Positions 36,376 through 46,104 are shown, counted from the first letter of the stretch. The stretch is DNA of 64,000 nucleotides from Jannaschia seosinensis (GCF_001408515.1 NZ_CYPR01000228.1:51045-115044), one strand, 5' to 3'. The notes: a model not told the origin generated them from the letters alone. Translations and numbers: made by a program.

Positions 36376-37614
36376 ATGCCGGACGCGCCCGAAAGCCATC
36401 TCATCACCCAGCTCGGCCATCGCGGCGACGGAATTGCGGCGGGGCCGCTTTACGTCCCCCGCACCCTGCCGGGCGAAATCGTGCGCGGCGAGGTCGCGGG
36501 CGACCGCATCCCCGACCCGAAGATCGTCACGCCGTCGCCCGACCGTGTTGCGCCGCCTTGCCCGCATTTCCGCCGCTGCGGGGCCTGCGCGCTGCAGCAT
36601 GCGGATGACGGCATCGTCGCCGGTTGGAAGGCGGAGGTGGTGCGCGCCGCTTTGGCCCGTGCGGGGATCGCGGCGGAAATCGCATCGGTCGAGACCTCGC
36701 CCCCGAACACGCGCCGGCGCGCGGCTCTGGCCGGGCGGCGCCTGAAAAAGGGAGCGCAGGTCGGCTTCCACGTCCGCGCCTCGGAGGAGATCGTCGCGAT
36801 CCCCGAATGCCGCGTGCTGCGCCCCGAAATCGTCGCGGCCCTGCCGGTGCTGGAGGCGGTCACCCGGATCGCCGCGCCGCGCGGCGTGGCCGTCACCCTG
36901 CATGTGACGGCGACGGAGACGGGCCTCGACCTCGCGATCGACACGCCGAAGCCGATGGGCACGCAGGAGACCATCGCCCTCGCGCCGCTGGCGGCCTCCT
37001 TCGCGCGCATCACCTGGAACGGCGAGTTGGCGTTGCAGCAGGCGCCGCCCGTGATCCGGCTGGGCGCGGCCCCGGTCACGCCGCCGCCGGGCGCGTTCCT
37101 GCAGGCTACGGCGGAGGGCGAGGCGGCCTTGGTCGGCGCGGTGACGGCGGCGGTCGGCGGCGCGCGGCGCGTCGTCGATCTGTTCGCGGGCTGCGGGACG
37201 TTCACCTTCCCGCTGGCCGCCCAGATGCCGGTTCATGCGGTCGAGGGGGACCGGCCCCTCGTCGCCGCGCTCGAAGGCGGCGCGCGGCAGGCGCGGAGCC
37301 TCAGGGCGATCACCGCCGAGGCGCGCGACCTGTTCCGCAACCCGCTCCTGCCTGCGGAACTGGAGGCCTTCGACGCGGCGGTGATCGATCCGCCCCGCGC
37401 GGGCGCCGAGGCGCAGGTCGCGCAGATCGCGGCCTCGGGGCTCGGGCGTCTCGCCTTCGTGTCCTGCAATCCCGGCACCTTCGCGCGCGACGCCGCGACG
37501 CTGGTTTCGGCGGGTTGGCGCATGGGGCCGGTCACGGTGGTGGATCAGTTCCGCTGGTCTCCCCATATCGAACTCGTCACCACCTTCACCCGTAGCCGAG
37601 ACGTCTCTCCATGA
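36376..37614 (+). CDS. 23S rRNA (uracil-5-)-methyltransferase, RlmD/RumA family
   Basis: A 412-residue TrmA-superfamily methyltransferase. Four cysteines for an Fe-S cluster lie in PPCPHFRRCGACALQH and IPECRVL. The SAM site is VVDLFAGCGTFTFPLA, DPPRAG is the conserved substrate loop, and the catalytic Cys lies in LAFVSCNPGTFARD. It lacks an obvious N-terminal TRAM domain of full length, which leaves the exact uracil (RlmC, RlmD or TrmA) undecided. GGAGG precedes the start. It overlaps the channel gene by ATGA. Confidence 0.85.
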   Translation: MPDAPESHLITQLGHRGDGIAAGPLYVPRTLPGEIVRGEVAGDRIPDPKIVTPSPDRVAPPCPHFRRCGACALQHADDGIVAGWKAEVVRAALARAGIAAEIASVETSPPNTRRRAALAGRRLKKGAQVGFHVRASEEIVAIPECRVLRPEIVAALPVLEAVTRIAAPRGVAVTLHVTATETGLDLAIDTPKPMGTQETIALAPLAASFARITWNGELALQQAPPVIRLGAAPVTPPPGAFLQATAEGEAALVGAVTAAVGGARRVVDLFAGCGTFTFPLAAQMPVHAVEGDRPLVAALEGGARQARSLRAITAEARDLFRNPLLPAELEAFDAAVIDPPRAGAEAQVAQIAASGLGRLAFVSCNPGTFARDAATLVSAGWRMGPVTVVDQFRWSPHIELVTTFTRSRDVSP

Positions 37615-38387
37615 CCGCCTTTCGCGCCCGCCTTGCGGCCTTTCTCGAACGTTCCGCCGTGCAGAACACGATCATCGCGGTCATCCTCGTCAACGCCGTC
37701 GTTCTGGGGATGGAGACGGTGCCCGCCGCGATGGCCCAGTTCGGGCCGATCCTGGTGGCGGTCGATTTGGCCTGCCTCGCATTCTTCGTGATCGAACTCG
37801 CCGCCAAGATGGTGGCGCAGGGCCTGTCCTTCTGGCGGCGCGGCTGGAACCTGTTCGATCTGACGGTGGTGGGTATCGCGTTCATCCCGGCGGCGGGGCC
37901 TCTGTCGGTTCTGCGGGCGCTGCGGATCCTGCGGGTGCTGCGGATCGTGTCGGCCTTCCCGCGCCTGCGCCGGGTGGTCGAGGGCTTCGTCACCGCGCTG
38001 CCGGGCATGGGCAGCGTGTTCCTGCTGATGGCGATCCTGTTCTATATCGGCGCGGTCATCGCCACCGGCCTGTTCGGCGCGACCTTTCCGCAGTGGTTCG
38101 GCGATCTGGGCAACTCGGCCTATTCGCTGTTCCAGATCATGACGCTGGAATCGTGGTCGATGGGGATCGTGCGTCCGGTGATGGAGGTCTATCCCTATGC
38201 TTGGGCGTTCTTCGTGCCGTTCATTCTGATGACGACGTTCGCGGTGGTGAACCTGCTGGTGGGTCTGATCGTGAACTCGATGCAGGACGCCCATGCCGAG
38301 GAGAGTGTGGCGGCGACGGATGCTTATCGCGACGAGGTGCTGGAGCGGCTGCGCACGATCGAGGAGCGGCTGGAGCAGAAACCCTGA
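37611..38387 (+). CDS. voltage-gated sodium channel, NaChBac family
   Basis: A 258-residue one-repeat ion channel. S1-S4 form residues ~20-125; the S4 sensor has regularly spaced arginines in LRALRILRVLRIVSAFPRLR. The selectivity filter is TLESWSM (near residue 180), the bacterial sodium-channel type. S6 and a C-terminal coiled-coil (~residues 225-255) complete a tetramer-forming channel. Roles in motility, chemotaxis and pH homeostasis are known for the family. ATGA overlap with the methyltransferase gene is an operon-level link without obvious functional meaning. Confidence 0.93.
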   Translation: MTAFRARLAAFLERSAVQNTIIAVILVNAVVLGMETVPAAMAQFGPILVAVDLACLAFFVIELAAKMVAQGLSFWRRGWNLFDLTVVGIAFIPAAGPLSVLRALRILRVLRIVSAFPRLRRVVEGFVTALPGMGSVFLLMAILFYIGAVIATGLFGATFPQWFGDLGNSAYSLFQIMTLESWSMGIVRPVMEVYPYAWAFFVPFILMTTFAVVNLLVGLIVNSMQDAHAEESVAATDAYRDEVLERLRTIEERLEQKP

Positions 38388-38393
38388 GGCCCG

Positions 38394-39035
38394 TCAGACC
38401 CATTTCCCCTTCCGCCGCGGGCGGATTCGTCGGGGAAAGAACTTGGCCGTCGTCCAGGAGATCAGCTTGACATCCATCCAGAACGTCCGGTGCCTCTGGT
38501 AGAGCAGGTCCAGCGCCGCCTTGCGGGGGATGCAGACGCGGATGTATTCGCGCTCCGTCTCCTCGGGGGTGTCGCAGGCGGACAGCACGCGTTCCTCATG
38601 CGGCGCGTAGATCAGGCTGGCCAGCCCGGTGACGCCCGGCCGCGACTTCAGCACCTCGCCGTAGAGGTCGGGGAACATCTCGACATAGCGGCGCAGCGGA
38701 GGACGGGGGCCGACGAAGCTCACATCGCCCCTGAGGATGTTCCACAGCTGCGGCAGCTCGTCGAGGCGGCGCCGCCGCAGCGCCCGCCCGAGCGGCGTGA
38801 TCCGCGCCGATTTGTGCCCGCCGGTGACGCCGGCATCGGAGGGATCCGCCTCCATCGTGCGGTATTTCCACAAGGTGAAGGATTGCGTCGGGCTGCGCAT
38901 CCGCTCCGACCCGTAGAAGATCGGGCGCCCCTGCTGGCGCCAGACCTTCCACGTGACGACAACGATGACAGGCGCGAGAAACGCCATCAGGTAGATCGAG
39001 AAGAGGATGTCGAAGAGCCGTTTTCCCGGCGTCAT
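38394..39035 (-). CDS. undecaprenyl-phosphate sugar phosphotransferase family
   Basis: A 213-residue WcaJ/EpsE-type sugar transferase. The N-terminal helix region (residues 1-30) anchors it in the inner membrane. LFDILFSIYLMAF, WKYRTME, LDELPQLWNILRGDVSF and VGPRPPLRRY are the core motifs that transfer a sugar-1-phosphate to the lipid carrier. It starts an exopolysaccharide repeat unit. The start at 39035 has only a weak ribosome site. It is divergent from YjbH, so a shared control region at 39036-39195 is likely. Confidence 0.92.
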   Translation of the reverse strand: MTPGKRLFDILFSIYLMAFLAPVIVVVTWKVWRQQGRPIFYGSERMRSPTQSFTLWKYRTMEADPSDAGVTGGHKSARITPLGRALRRRRLDELPQLWNILRGDVSFVGPRPPLRRYVEMFPDLYGEVLKSRPGVTGLASLIYAPHEERVLSACDTPEETEREYIRVCIPRKAALDLLYQRHRTFWMDVKLISWTTAKFFPRRIRPRRKGKWV

Positions 39036-39195
39036 GGCGGAACCCGTCCGGATTTCGGATCGCGCTGCCCTGCCGTGAAGCCGTTGCAGATTCAAGACAC
39101 ATACCGGCCCCATGTCGCCGATCCGCAACGCTCCGCCTTTCGGTCGCCGCGGGGAACGGGCATGAAGGCGGCGAAACGGGGCGAGAGAGGGCGTC

Positions 39196-41340
39196 ATGTC
39201 GATCATCAGGACCGTCACGGCCACCTTCGCCGCGCTCTCCGTCGGAATGGCCGCTCCGGCGGGGGCCGAATTCCGCCCGATCAACAGCTACGGCGTGCCG
39301 GGCCTGGTCGACATGCCCTCGGCGCAGATGCAGCCCGATGCGGAGCTGACGACGAGCATCGCGATCCTGTCGAACGAGGCCGGCCGCGTTCAGGTCGCCT
39401 TCCAGTTCACGCCCCGCCTGCAGGCGCTGTTCCGCTATGCCACGATCCCCGACTTCCTCGGCGACGGGCGCGGCGGGTTCGACCGGACCTACGACCGCAG
39501 CTTCGATCTGCGTTACCAGTTCCTGACCGAGACGGCGCGTCGTCCGGCGGTGACCGTGGGCGTGCAGGATATCGGCGGCACCAGCCTCTATGCCGGCGAA
39601 TACGTCGTCGCCACCAAGACGCTGGGCACGCGCTGGACGGTGACGGGCGGCATCGGCTGGGGCCGGTTCGGCACGCGCGGCGGTTTCGACAACCCGCTCG
39701 GCGTGCTCGACGACCGCTTCGACGACCGCGGTGAGGTCGATTTCGGGAGGGGCGGCAATGTTCAGGTCGACAACATCTTCCGCGGCGATGCGGCCCTGTT
39801 CGGGGGGCTGCAATACCGCTGGGACGACCGGCTGACGCTGAACGCGGAATATTCCTCGGACGCCTACGAGGAAGAGGAAGCGCGCGGTATCTTCGAGGCG
39901 GAGACGCCGCTGAATTTCGGGCTCGACTACCGGATCAACGACGGTGCCCGGCTGGGGGCCTACGTGCTCAACGGCGCGGAGGTCGGCATGACGCTGCAAC
40001 TCGCGCTCAATCCCAAGCGGGCCCCGCAGGGAAGCGGGCGCGAGGGTGCTCCCGTTCCGGTGACGCTGCGCCCCGCGCGCGCCGAGGCGCCGGAGCTGTG
40101 GCGCACCGACTGGGCGCAGGGCGAACGCGTGCCGCAGGCCACGCGCGCCGCGCTCGACCAGGTGCTGGAGGCGCAGGGCCTTGACCTCGTGGCGACGCGG
40201 CTGGAGCCCGCGCGCGCCGAAATCCGCTTCGTGAACCGGACCTATCCCGACATGGCGCAGGCCATCGGCCGGGCCGCGCGGGCGGCGACAGCGGCGCTGC
40301 CGCCTTCGGTCGAGACGCTGGTCCTCGTGCCGCTGAACCGCACCGGCATCGCGGGCGACGCCGTGATCCTGAGCCGCAGCGACATCGAAGCCCTCGAGAA
40401 TGCGCCCGACGGCGTCGCGCGGATCCAGGCGCGCGCCCGGAGCGTCGATGTCGCCACGCTGGGCCGTGCGGGCCTCGTCCTGCAGGAGGAGGCCTATCCG
40501 CGTCTGAACTGGAACATCGGCCCCTACGTCTCGCTCAGCACCTTCGATCCCGATAATCCGATCCGCGCCGATCTGGGCGTGTCTTTGTCGGCCGGGTTTC
40601 AACCGCGTGCCGGCGTGTTGTTCGAGGGGGCCGTGAACCAGCGGGTGATCGGCAACCGGGACCAGGACACGCGGTTCAGCCCCTCCGAGCTGCCTCGCGT
40701 GCGGACCGATACCAACCGATTTGCGCAGGCCGACGGGCCGTTCATTCCCTATTTGACCGGCAACTACTTCTTCCGCCCGGGCCGCGATCTCTACGGTCGT
40801 CTGACCGCCGGTCTGCTGGAGCGGCAGTATGGCGGCGTTTCGGCGGAAATGCTGTGGATGCCGGCCGCGTCGCGCTTTGCCCTCGGGGCCGAGGTCAACA
40901 GCGTGCGCCAGAGGGACTTCGACATGGGTCTGGGCTTCCGGGATCTCGATGCCACCACGGCCTTCGTGACCGGCTACTACAACCATGGCGGCGGCTATCG
41001 CAGCCGGCTCGACGTGGGGCAGTATCTTGCCGGCGACCAGGGCGCGACCTACCGGCTATCGCGCGAATTCGCCAATGGCTGGCAGGTCAGCGCCTATGCC
41101 ACCAAGACCAACGTCACCTCCGATGAGTTCGGCGAGGGCAGCTTCGACAAGGGCATTTCCCTGTCGATCCCGCTCGGCTTCTTCACCGGCGAGGTGTCGC
41201 GGCGGCGGTTGAGCACGACGATCCAGCCGATCCTGCGCGATGGCGGCGCGCGGCTTTCGGTGCGCAAGCGGCTCTATCATCTGGTCAGCGACCAGTCGGA
41301 GCCGGAACTCACCTCGGATTGGGGGCGGATATGGCGATGA
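39196..41340 (+). CDS. YjbH-domain outer-membrane protein
   Basis: A 714-residue protein. A signal peptide (residues ~1-24) is followed by YjbH features: NSYGVPGLVDMPSAQM near the N-terminus, a repeated beta-strand pattern and, at the C-terminus, RLSTTIQPILRDGGARL and a final beta-rich stretch. YjbH family proteins form outer-membrane barrels involved in exopolysaccharide export or modification. The start follows AGAGGG. It overlaps the YjbF lipoprotein gene. Confidence 0.88.
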   Translation: MSIIRTVTATFAALSVGMAAPAGAEFRPINSYGVPGLVDMPSAQMQPDAELTTSIAILSNEAGRVQVAFQFTPRLQALFRYATIPDFLGDGRGGFDRTYDRSFDLRYQFLTETARRPAVTVGVQDIGGTSLYAGEYVVATKTLGTRWTVTGGIGWGRFGTRGGFDNPLGVLDDRFDDRGEVDFGRGGNVQVDNIFRGDAALFGGLQYRWDDRLTLNAEYSSDAYEEEEARGIFEAETPLNFGLDYRINDGARLGAYVLNGAEVGMTLQLALNPKRAPQGSGREGAPVPVTLRPARAEAPELWRTDWAQGERVPQATRAALDQVLEAQGLDLVATRLEPARAEIRFVNRTYPDMAQAIGRAARAATAALPPSVETLVLVPLNRTGIAGDAVILSRSDIEALENAPDGVARIQARARSVDVATLGRAGLVLQEEAYPRLNWNIGPYVSLSTFDPDNPIRADLGVSLSAGFQPRAGVLFEGAVNQRVIGNRDQDTRFSPSELPRVRTDTNRFAQADGPFIPYLTGNYFFRPGRDLYGRLTAGLLERQYGGVSAEMLWMPAASRFALGAEVNSVRQRDFDMGLGFRDLDATTAFVTGYYNHGGGYRSRLDVGQYLAGDQGATYRLSREFANGWQVSAYATKTNVTSDEFGEGSFDKGISLSIPLGFFTGEVSRRRLSTTIQPILRDGGARLSVRKRLYHLVSDQSEPELTSDWGRIWR

Positions 41341-42014
41341 GCATCTGGAAGGGCGCCTGCCTTGCCGCGGCGCTGGCGCTTGCGGGCTGCAGCTCGGAAC
41401 CGGACAGGGGCGACGACAGCGCGCTGACCGTGGCCTTCCGCACCATCGCGCAGCGGATATCTGGCACCGGGCCCGTCGATGTCCGCGAGACGCTGACGGC
41501 CGAGCAGATCGCCGCTTCGCGCGCCTCGCTGATCCTCGTGGTGGTGGAGCGGACGGATCGCGGCCTCACTCTTGCGCCCGTCGCCGCGAATCGCGGCACC
41601 GTGCAATGGACCGACGCCGAGGGCGGCGGGCTGCTGACCCGTGACGGAATCCTCGTCGGTACGCGCGGCTTCGGCTTTGATCTGCTGACGGTGGATGCCG
41701 CGCCGCTTCGCCGGGCGCTCGCCTCCGGGAGCGGCACGGACCTTCTGAGGATCGAGCGGGTTCTCGGCGGCGAGGGCGTGGTCCTGCGCGAGGATTACCT
41801 TTGCGACCTGACCCCGGTGGGAAGCGAGGTTCTCGATTTCTACGGCACCCGCTACGCAACGCGAATCCTTGAGGAACGCTGTGTCCCCGTCGAGCCGGGC
41901 GGTGCGGAATTCGTCAATCGCTACTGGCTCGACCAAGAGGGCGTCGTGCGGCGGTCGAAACAACGCGTCACGCCCGAGATCGGGTTCCTCCGCATCGACC
42001 GTTTGGCCGATTGA
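41331..42014 (+). CDS. YjbF-family lipoprotein
   Basis: A 227-residue lipoprotein with lipobox LALAGC (Cys near residue 20). The mature part has the YjbF-like arrangement: TERTDRG-type strand, GTVQWTDAEGGGLLTRDGILVGTRGFG and EEYLCDL-like central Cys, then ...QEGVVRRSKQRVTPEIGF. It partners YjbH in the outer membrane. Two starts are close, 41331 and 41337; the latter overlaps the YjbH stop as ATGA, while 41331 has GGGGG at five bases and is used here. Confidence 0.85.
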   Translation: MAMSIWKGACLAAALALAGCSSEPDRGDDSALTVAFRTIAQRISGTGPVDVRETLTAEQIAASRASLILVVVERTDRGLTLAPVAANRGTVQWTDAEGGGLLTRDGILVGTRGFGFDLLTVDAAPLRRALASGSGTDLLRIERVLGGEGVVLREDYLCDLTPVGSEVLDFYGTRYATRILEERCVPVEPGGAEFVNRYWLDQEGVVRRSKQRVTPEIGFLRIDRLAD

Positions 42015-42162
42015 GGCTGCACTTGCGGCATGCCTGCAACTATTGGCATGTCTTCGCCCGGATTTTTACCTCGTTTCACATCGGCAATCGGCAATCGCTT
42101 GATTGGATCGCGGGACCGGTCTAGGTCATCAAAGAGAAGAATTTCAACGTCGGAGAAAATCC

Positions 42163-42471
42163 ATGTCCAAGATCCTCGCCTCGCTTTCGGCCCTCGCGCT
42201 GATCGCCGCACCGATCGCCGCTTCCGCGGACGAATCGGTTCGCCTGCTCACCTCGAAGTCGACCGGTAACCTCGGCACCGCCGTCAGCGACGACATCGTC
42301 ATCGTCGACGAAGCTCCCGTCGCCGGTGGCGGCCTCGGCACGGCCGGCGCGGTTGCGCTCGGCATCGGTGGCCTGCTCGTCGCCGCGGCGCTGCTCGACG
42401 ACAGCGACGACGATGACGATGACGACACCACGACCACCACCACGACCACCGCGGAGAATGGTGACGACTGA
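42163..42471 (+). CDS. small secreted protein with Asp/Thr tail, YjbE-like
   Basis: A 102-residue protein. A signal peptide (residues ~1-22) precedes a short polar stretch, then a Gly/Ala-rich hydrophobic helix (residues ~56-80) and a tail of Asp repeats and eight consecutive Thr. E. coli YjbE, first gene of yjbEFGH, also has a signal peptide and ends in a Thr run, so I call this a YjbE-like protein from build and position, not from sequence identity. GGAGAAAA precedes the start. The intrinsic terminator at 42497 ends the unit. Confidence 0.7.
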   Translation: MSKILASLSALALIAAPIAASADESVRLLTSKSTGNLGTAVSDDIVIVDEAPVAGGGLGTAGAVALGIGGLLVAAALLDDSDDDDDDDTTTTTTTTAENGDD

Positions 42472-42496
42472 TCGCGATTGATCGCAGGATTTGGAT

Positions 42497-42528
42497 ACGG
42501 CGGCCCATCGGGTCGCCGTTTTCCGTTT
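42497..42528 (+). terminator. Rho-independent terminator of the yjb locus
   Basis: A 10-bp stem with one G-T pair and a 3-nt loop (42497-42519) is followed by TTTTCCGTTT. It sits between the convergent YjbE-like gene and dxs. Confidence 0.75.
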
Positions 42529-42571
42529 CTGGACCTGGCTGCGAGAGCTGGGGTGAAGCGTTCGGGTGTCG

Positions 42572-44485
42572 TCAGGCCCGCTTCGACAACATGCCGACAT
42601 CCAGCATCGACAGCACGCGAGCCTCGATATCCTCGGCGTTCAGCTTTGCATCGGCGTACATCTGCCGCGGCCCGGCCTGATCGATGAACGTGTCCGGCAG
42701 CACCATGGAGCGGTAGCGCAGGCCCGTATCGAATACGCCTTCCTCCGCCAGAAGATGCGCGACATGGCTGCCGAAGCCGCCGACCGCGCCCTCCTCGATC
42801 GTCAGGAGCGCGTCGTGATCGCGTGCAAGGCGCAGGATAAGATCGCGGTCGAGCGGCTTGGCGAAGCGGGCATCGGCAATCGTCGGCTTTATGCCGCGGG
42901 CCATCAGCTTCTCGCGCGCGGCCTCGACCTCGGCCAGCCGCGCCCCGAAGGACAGGATCGCGACCTGCTCGCCCTCATGCACGATGCGGCCGCGACCGAT
43001 CTCCAGCGGGACGCCCCGCTCCGGCATCTCGACGCCCACGCCTTCGCCACGCGGAAAGCGGAAGGCGATCGGCCCGTCGTCATATGCGGCGGCGGTCGCG
43101 ACCATGTGGCGAAGCTCCGCCTCGTCGGCGGCGGCCATGACCACCATGCCCGGCAGGTTGGAGAGGTAGGCGATGTCGAAGCTGCCGGCATGGGTCGGCC
43201 CGTCAGCGCCGACCAGCCCGGCGCGGTCGATGGCAAACCGCACCGGCAGACGCTGCAGGGCGACGTCGTGGACGATCTGGTCGTAGCCACGTTGCAGGAA
43301 GGTCGAGTAGATCGCGCAGAACGGCTTCATCCCCGACGCGGCGAGCCCGGCGCAGAAGGTGACGCCATGCTGCTCGGCGATGCCGACGTCGAAGCATCGC
43401 GCGGGAAAGCGTTCGGCGAAGAGGTTGAGACCCGTCCCGTCCGGCATGGCGGCGGTGATCGCGACGATGCGATCGTCGGTCTCGGCCTCCTGGATCAGCG
43501 CCTCGGCGAAGACCTTGGTGTAGCTCGGCGCATTCGACGGCGCCTTGGATTGCGCGCCGGTAGTCACGTCAAATTTCGCGGTCGCGTGGCCGCCGTCGCG
43601 CGCGCTTTCGGCGGGGCGGAAGCCCTTGCCCTTCTTGGTGACGGCGTGGATCAGGATCGGCCCGTCGGCGCGGCTTTTCACCGCGCGCAGCACGCCCAGA
43701 AGCGTGTCCATGTCATGCCCGTCGAGAGGACCGACATAGCTGAACCCCAGCTCCTCGAAGAGGGTGCCGCCGATGGTCATGCCCTTGAGCATCTCCTTGG
43801 CGCGCCGCGCACCCTCCTGCAGGGGCGGCGGAAGCAGGCTCACGGCGTTCTTCGCCGCCGTCCTAAGGTCGTAAAACGGGGCATCAGCGTAAAGCCGCCC
43901 GAGATAGCCCGACAGCGCGCCGACGGGCGGGGCGATGGACATGTCGTTGTCGTTGAGGATGACGATCAGGCGCTTGCCCAAGTGGCCCGCGTGGTTGAGC
44001 GCCTCGAAGGCCATGCCGCCCGTCATCGCGCCGTCACCGATCACCGCGATCGCGTCGCCGACATCGCCCGCGCCCAGCTCCCGCCCCATGGCGAAGCCCA
44101 ATGCGGCGGAGATCGAGGTCGAGGCATGCGCCGCGCCGAACGGGTCGTAGGGCGACTCGGTCCGCCTGGTGAAGCCCGACAGGCCCCCCGGCTGGCGCAG
44201 CGTATCCATCTGATTGCGCCGGCCGGTCAGGATCTTGTGCGGATAGCATTGATGCGACACGTCCCAGACCAGCTTGTCGCGCGGCGTGTCGAACACCGCA
44301 TGCAGCGCCACGGTCAGTTCGACCACGCCGAGGCCGGCGCCCAGGTGACCGCCGGTGCGGGACACGGCGTGGATCGTCTCGGCACGCAACTCGTCGGCCA
44401 GATGGCGCAGGTCCTCGTCGGACAGGGCCCGCAGGTCGGCGGGACCGGCCACACGGTCGAGAAGGGGAGTTTTCGGAGCGGTCAT
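42572..44485 (-). CDS. dxs: 1-deoxy-D-xylulose-5-phosphate synthase
   Basis: A 637-residue thiamine-diphosphate enzyme, first step of the non-mevalonate isoprenoid pathway. The ThDP motif is [21 protein letters not shown] and the second-domain signature is [15 protein letters not shown]. The C-terminal transketolase domain is complete. The start at 44485 follows GAGG. It is the last gene of the xseB-ispA-dxs set, conserved across alphaproteobacteria, so isoprenoid chain initiation and elongation are co-transcribed. Confidence 0.97.
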   Translation of the reverse strand: MTAPKTPLLDRVAGPADLRALSDEDLRHLADELRAETIHAVSRTGGHLGAGLGVVELTVALHAVFDTPRDKLVWDVSHQCYPHKILTGRRNQMDTLRQPGGLSGFTRRTESPYDPFGAAHASTSISAALGFAMGRELGAGDVGDAIAVIGDGAMTGGMAFEALNHAGHLGKRLIVILNDNDMSIAPPVGALSGYLGRLYADAPFYDLRTAAKNAVSLLPPPLQEGARRAKEMLKGMTIGGTLFEELGFSYVGPLDGHDMDTLLGVLRAVKSRADGPILIHAVTKKGKGFRPAESARDGGHATAKFDVTTGAQSKAPSNAPSYTKVFAEALIQEAETDDRIVAITAAMPDGTGLNLFAERFPARCFDVGIAEQHGVTFCAGLAASGMKPFCAIYSTFLQRGYDQIVHDVALQRLPVRFAIDRAGLVGADGPTHAGSFDIAYLSNLPGMVVMAAADEAELRHMVATAAAYDDGPIAFRFPRGEGVGVEMPERGVPLEIGRGRIVHEGEQVAILSFGARLAEVEAAREKLMARGIKPTIADARFAKPLDRDLILRLARDHDALLTIEEGAVGGFGSHVAHLLAEEGVFDTGLRYRSMVLPDTFIDQAGPRQMYADAKLNAEDIEARVLSMLDVGMLSKRA

Positions 44486-44563
44486 CGGGCCTCGCGGTCG
44501 GGCGGTCTCGGGATCGTGCGGTCTCTTTGTCGGGCGGTCGGGAGGCGAAGTCACGCGCGACCC

Positions 44564-45433
44564 TCAGCGGTCGCGTGCCACCACGTAGTGCGCAACACTG
44601 CGCAAACTAGCAGCCTCCGCGCCGAAGAGCGAGAGTGCGGCCTGCGCCTCCGCCACCAGCGTTTCAGCCCGCTCTCGCGCGGCCGCGACCCCGAGGAGCG
44701 AGACGAATGTCGCCTTGCCCGCGCCCGCATCCTTGCCGACGGCCTTGCCGACGCGCGCCGCGTCGCCCTCCACGTCCAGAAGGTCGTCGGCGATCTGGAA
44801 GGCGAGGCCGAGCGCGGCGGCATAATCCACGAGCGGCGTGGGATCCCGCTCGGCCAGCACCGCGCCCGCCCGGCAGGGCCATTCCAGAAGCCGGCCGGTC
44901 TTGAGGCGCTGCAGCTCGGTGATCTCGCTCAGGGTAAGCGGGGCGTCCGCGCTCTCGGCGGCGATGTCGAGGGCCTGACCCCGCACCATGCCGGACGCTC
45001 CCGCCGCCCGCGCGAGCGTCAGCGTCAGTTCGGCACGAATGGTCGCGTCGGGATGGGTGGCGCTGTCGGAGAGGATCTCGAAGGCGAGGGTCTGGAGCGC
45101 GTCACCCGCGAGAACGGCCGTCGCCTCGTCCCATTGGCGGTGCACGGTCGGGCGGCCCCGACGCAGATCGTCGTCGTCCATGCAGGGCAGGTCGTCGTGG
45201 ATCAGCGAATAGGCATGGACCGCCTCGATTGCCACGGCGGCGCGCAACGCACGGTCGCGGGGCACGTCGAAAAGCCGCGCCGTCTCCAAGACCAGAAAGC
45301 CGCGCAGCCGCTTGCCCCCTTCGGTCGCGTAACGCATCGCGTCGCCGACGGGGCCGCCGAATGGCGACAGAAGATCGGCGGCGGCGGTTCCGATCTCCTC
45401 GCGCGCGGCGTCGAGCTTGACGCGCAGCGTCAC
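44564..45433 (-). CDS. ispA: farnesyl/geranyl diphosphate synthase (IspA)
   Basis: A 289-residue trans-isoprenyl diphosphate synthase. The first Asp-rich motif is in HDDLPCMDDDD and the second in FQIADDLLD. The region before the first motif is short-chain type, consistent with C15 product. It starts with GTG that overlaps the xseB stop (GTGA, 45430-45433). Its stop lies 78 bp before dxs. Product length is inferred and not proven. Confidence 0.93.
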   Translation of the reverse strand: MTLRVKLDAAREEIGTAAADLLSPFGGPVGDAMRYATEGGKRLRGFLVLETARLFDVPRDRALRAAVAIEAVHAYSLIHDDLPCMDDDDLRRGRPTVHRQWDEATAVLAGDALQTLAFEILSDSATHPDATIRAELTLTLARAAGASGMVRGQALDIAAESADAPLTLSEITELQRLKTGRLLEWPCRAGAVLAERDPTPLVDYAAALGLAFQIADDLLDVEGDAARVGKAVGKDAGAGKATFVSLLGVAAARERAETLVAEAQAALSLFGAEAASLRSVAHYVVARDR

Positions 45434-45669
45434 ATGCCCTCGGCGGGGCGGGTGCCGGTGGGCTGGCCCTTGGCGTCGAGCGTGATCTGCTCGACCTTCT
45501 CCTCGGCCTCGCGCAGCTTGACCTCGCAATGCGCCTTGAGCTTCGCGCCCCGGTCATAGAGGTCGATCGACCGCTCGAGGGGCACATCCCCGGAATCGAG
45601 CTGACCCACGACCTGTTCGAGTTCGGCGATGGCTTGCTCGAAGCTCATCTCCCTGATGTCGTCCGCCAT
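45430..45669 (-). CDS. xseB: exodeoxyribonuclease VII small subunit
   Basis: A 79-residue helical subunit of the nuclease that degrades single-stranded DNA. It matches the family through the segment FEQAIAELEQVVGQLDSG and the second helix DLYDRGAKLKAHCEVKL. It is the first gene of the unit xseB-ispA-dxs, and GTGA overlaps with ispA. The upstream region holds a remnant of an HDAC-like gene. Confidence 0.93.
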   Translation of the reverse strand: MADDIREMSFEQAIAELEQVVGQLDSGDVPLERSIDLYDRGAKLKAHCEVKLREAEEKVEQITLDAKGQPTGTRPAEGM

Positions 45670-45682
45670 TCGCCCGCCTCCT

Positions 45683-45800
45683 CAGAACATCCATACGGAT
45701 CGCGGCCCGAAGCCGCCAGCGCGTCGAGCACATAACGCCCTTCGCGGCAGGAGACCAGCCGCCCGACCGCCTCTCCAGCGGCGCGATCGCGGCGGATATG
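45683..45800 (-). pseudogene. remnant of the 3' end of an HDAC-family gene
   Basis: Translated on the minus strand this segment reads EAVGRLVSCREGRYVLDALAAS, close to GGRLVSCLEGGYDLDALAAS at the end of the intact gene at 47219. By eye it is about 80% identical in DNA over ~87 bp, with a one-base gap that breaks the frame just afterwards. It lies between xseB and the inserted membrane-protein gene, where the full gene would normally adjoin xseB. It has no start or other HDAC motifs. Confidence 0.65.
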
Positions 45801-46069
45801 CGCACGGCCCGACCGCGTCTTTCCGGCCGGATCCCGCGCGAACGCTCCGGCCGCTGAACTCCGGTGGCCGGCATTTCCGCTGCGCAGGCGCCGGCGCGCG
45901 CGGTTGGCTTGTCCGCAAGGGTTGCGCCGATGCGCGGCTGCTCGGACTGGATCGGGGCGCGGTGGTGACGTTCGTGGCCGGGTCTCCCGCTCCGCGCCCA
46001 AACGCTTTCAGCCGGGCGCGCGGGCCGAGCATTTGCGCTCATTGACCTGAATGGTGCGCCTAATATTTG

Positions 46070-46100
46070 CGTTCACAAATCCGTCATATTTTAGTGAACG
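46070..46100. repeat. inverted repeat in AT-rich upstream region
   Basis: CGTTCAC (46070-46076) and GTGAACG (46094-46100) form a 7-bp inverted repeat with a 17-base spacer, just upstream of the putative start at 46105. It may be an operator or a promoter-flanking element; nothing more can be said. Confidence 0.4.
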
Positions 46101-46104
46101 TGTA

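Noticed and set aside
38596..40986. Long minus-strand frame opposite YjbH
   Set aside because: Antisense shadow with Arg/His-rich content.
42040..42062. Sigma-54-like promoter TTGGCATGTCTTCGC upstream of the YjbE-like gene
   Set aside because: The spacing between GG and GC is nine, not ten, bases, and the -12 element is poor.
42015..42162. Short direct repeats GGCATG and ATCGGCA upstream of the YjbE-like gene
   Set aside because: Too short and unevenly spaced to distinguish from chance.
42566..45559. Long plus-strand frame opposite dxs and ispA
   Set aside because: Antisense to two catalytically complete enzymes.
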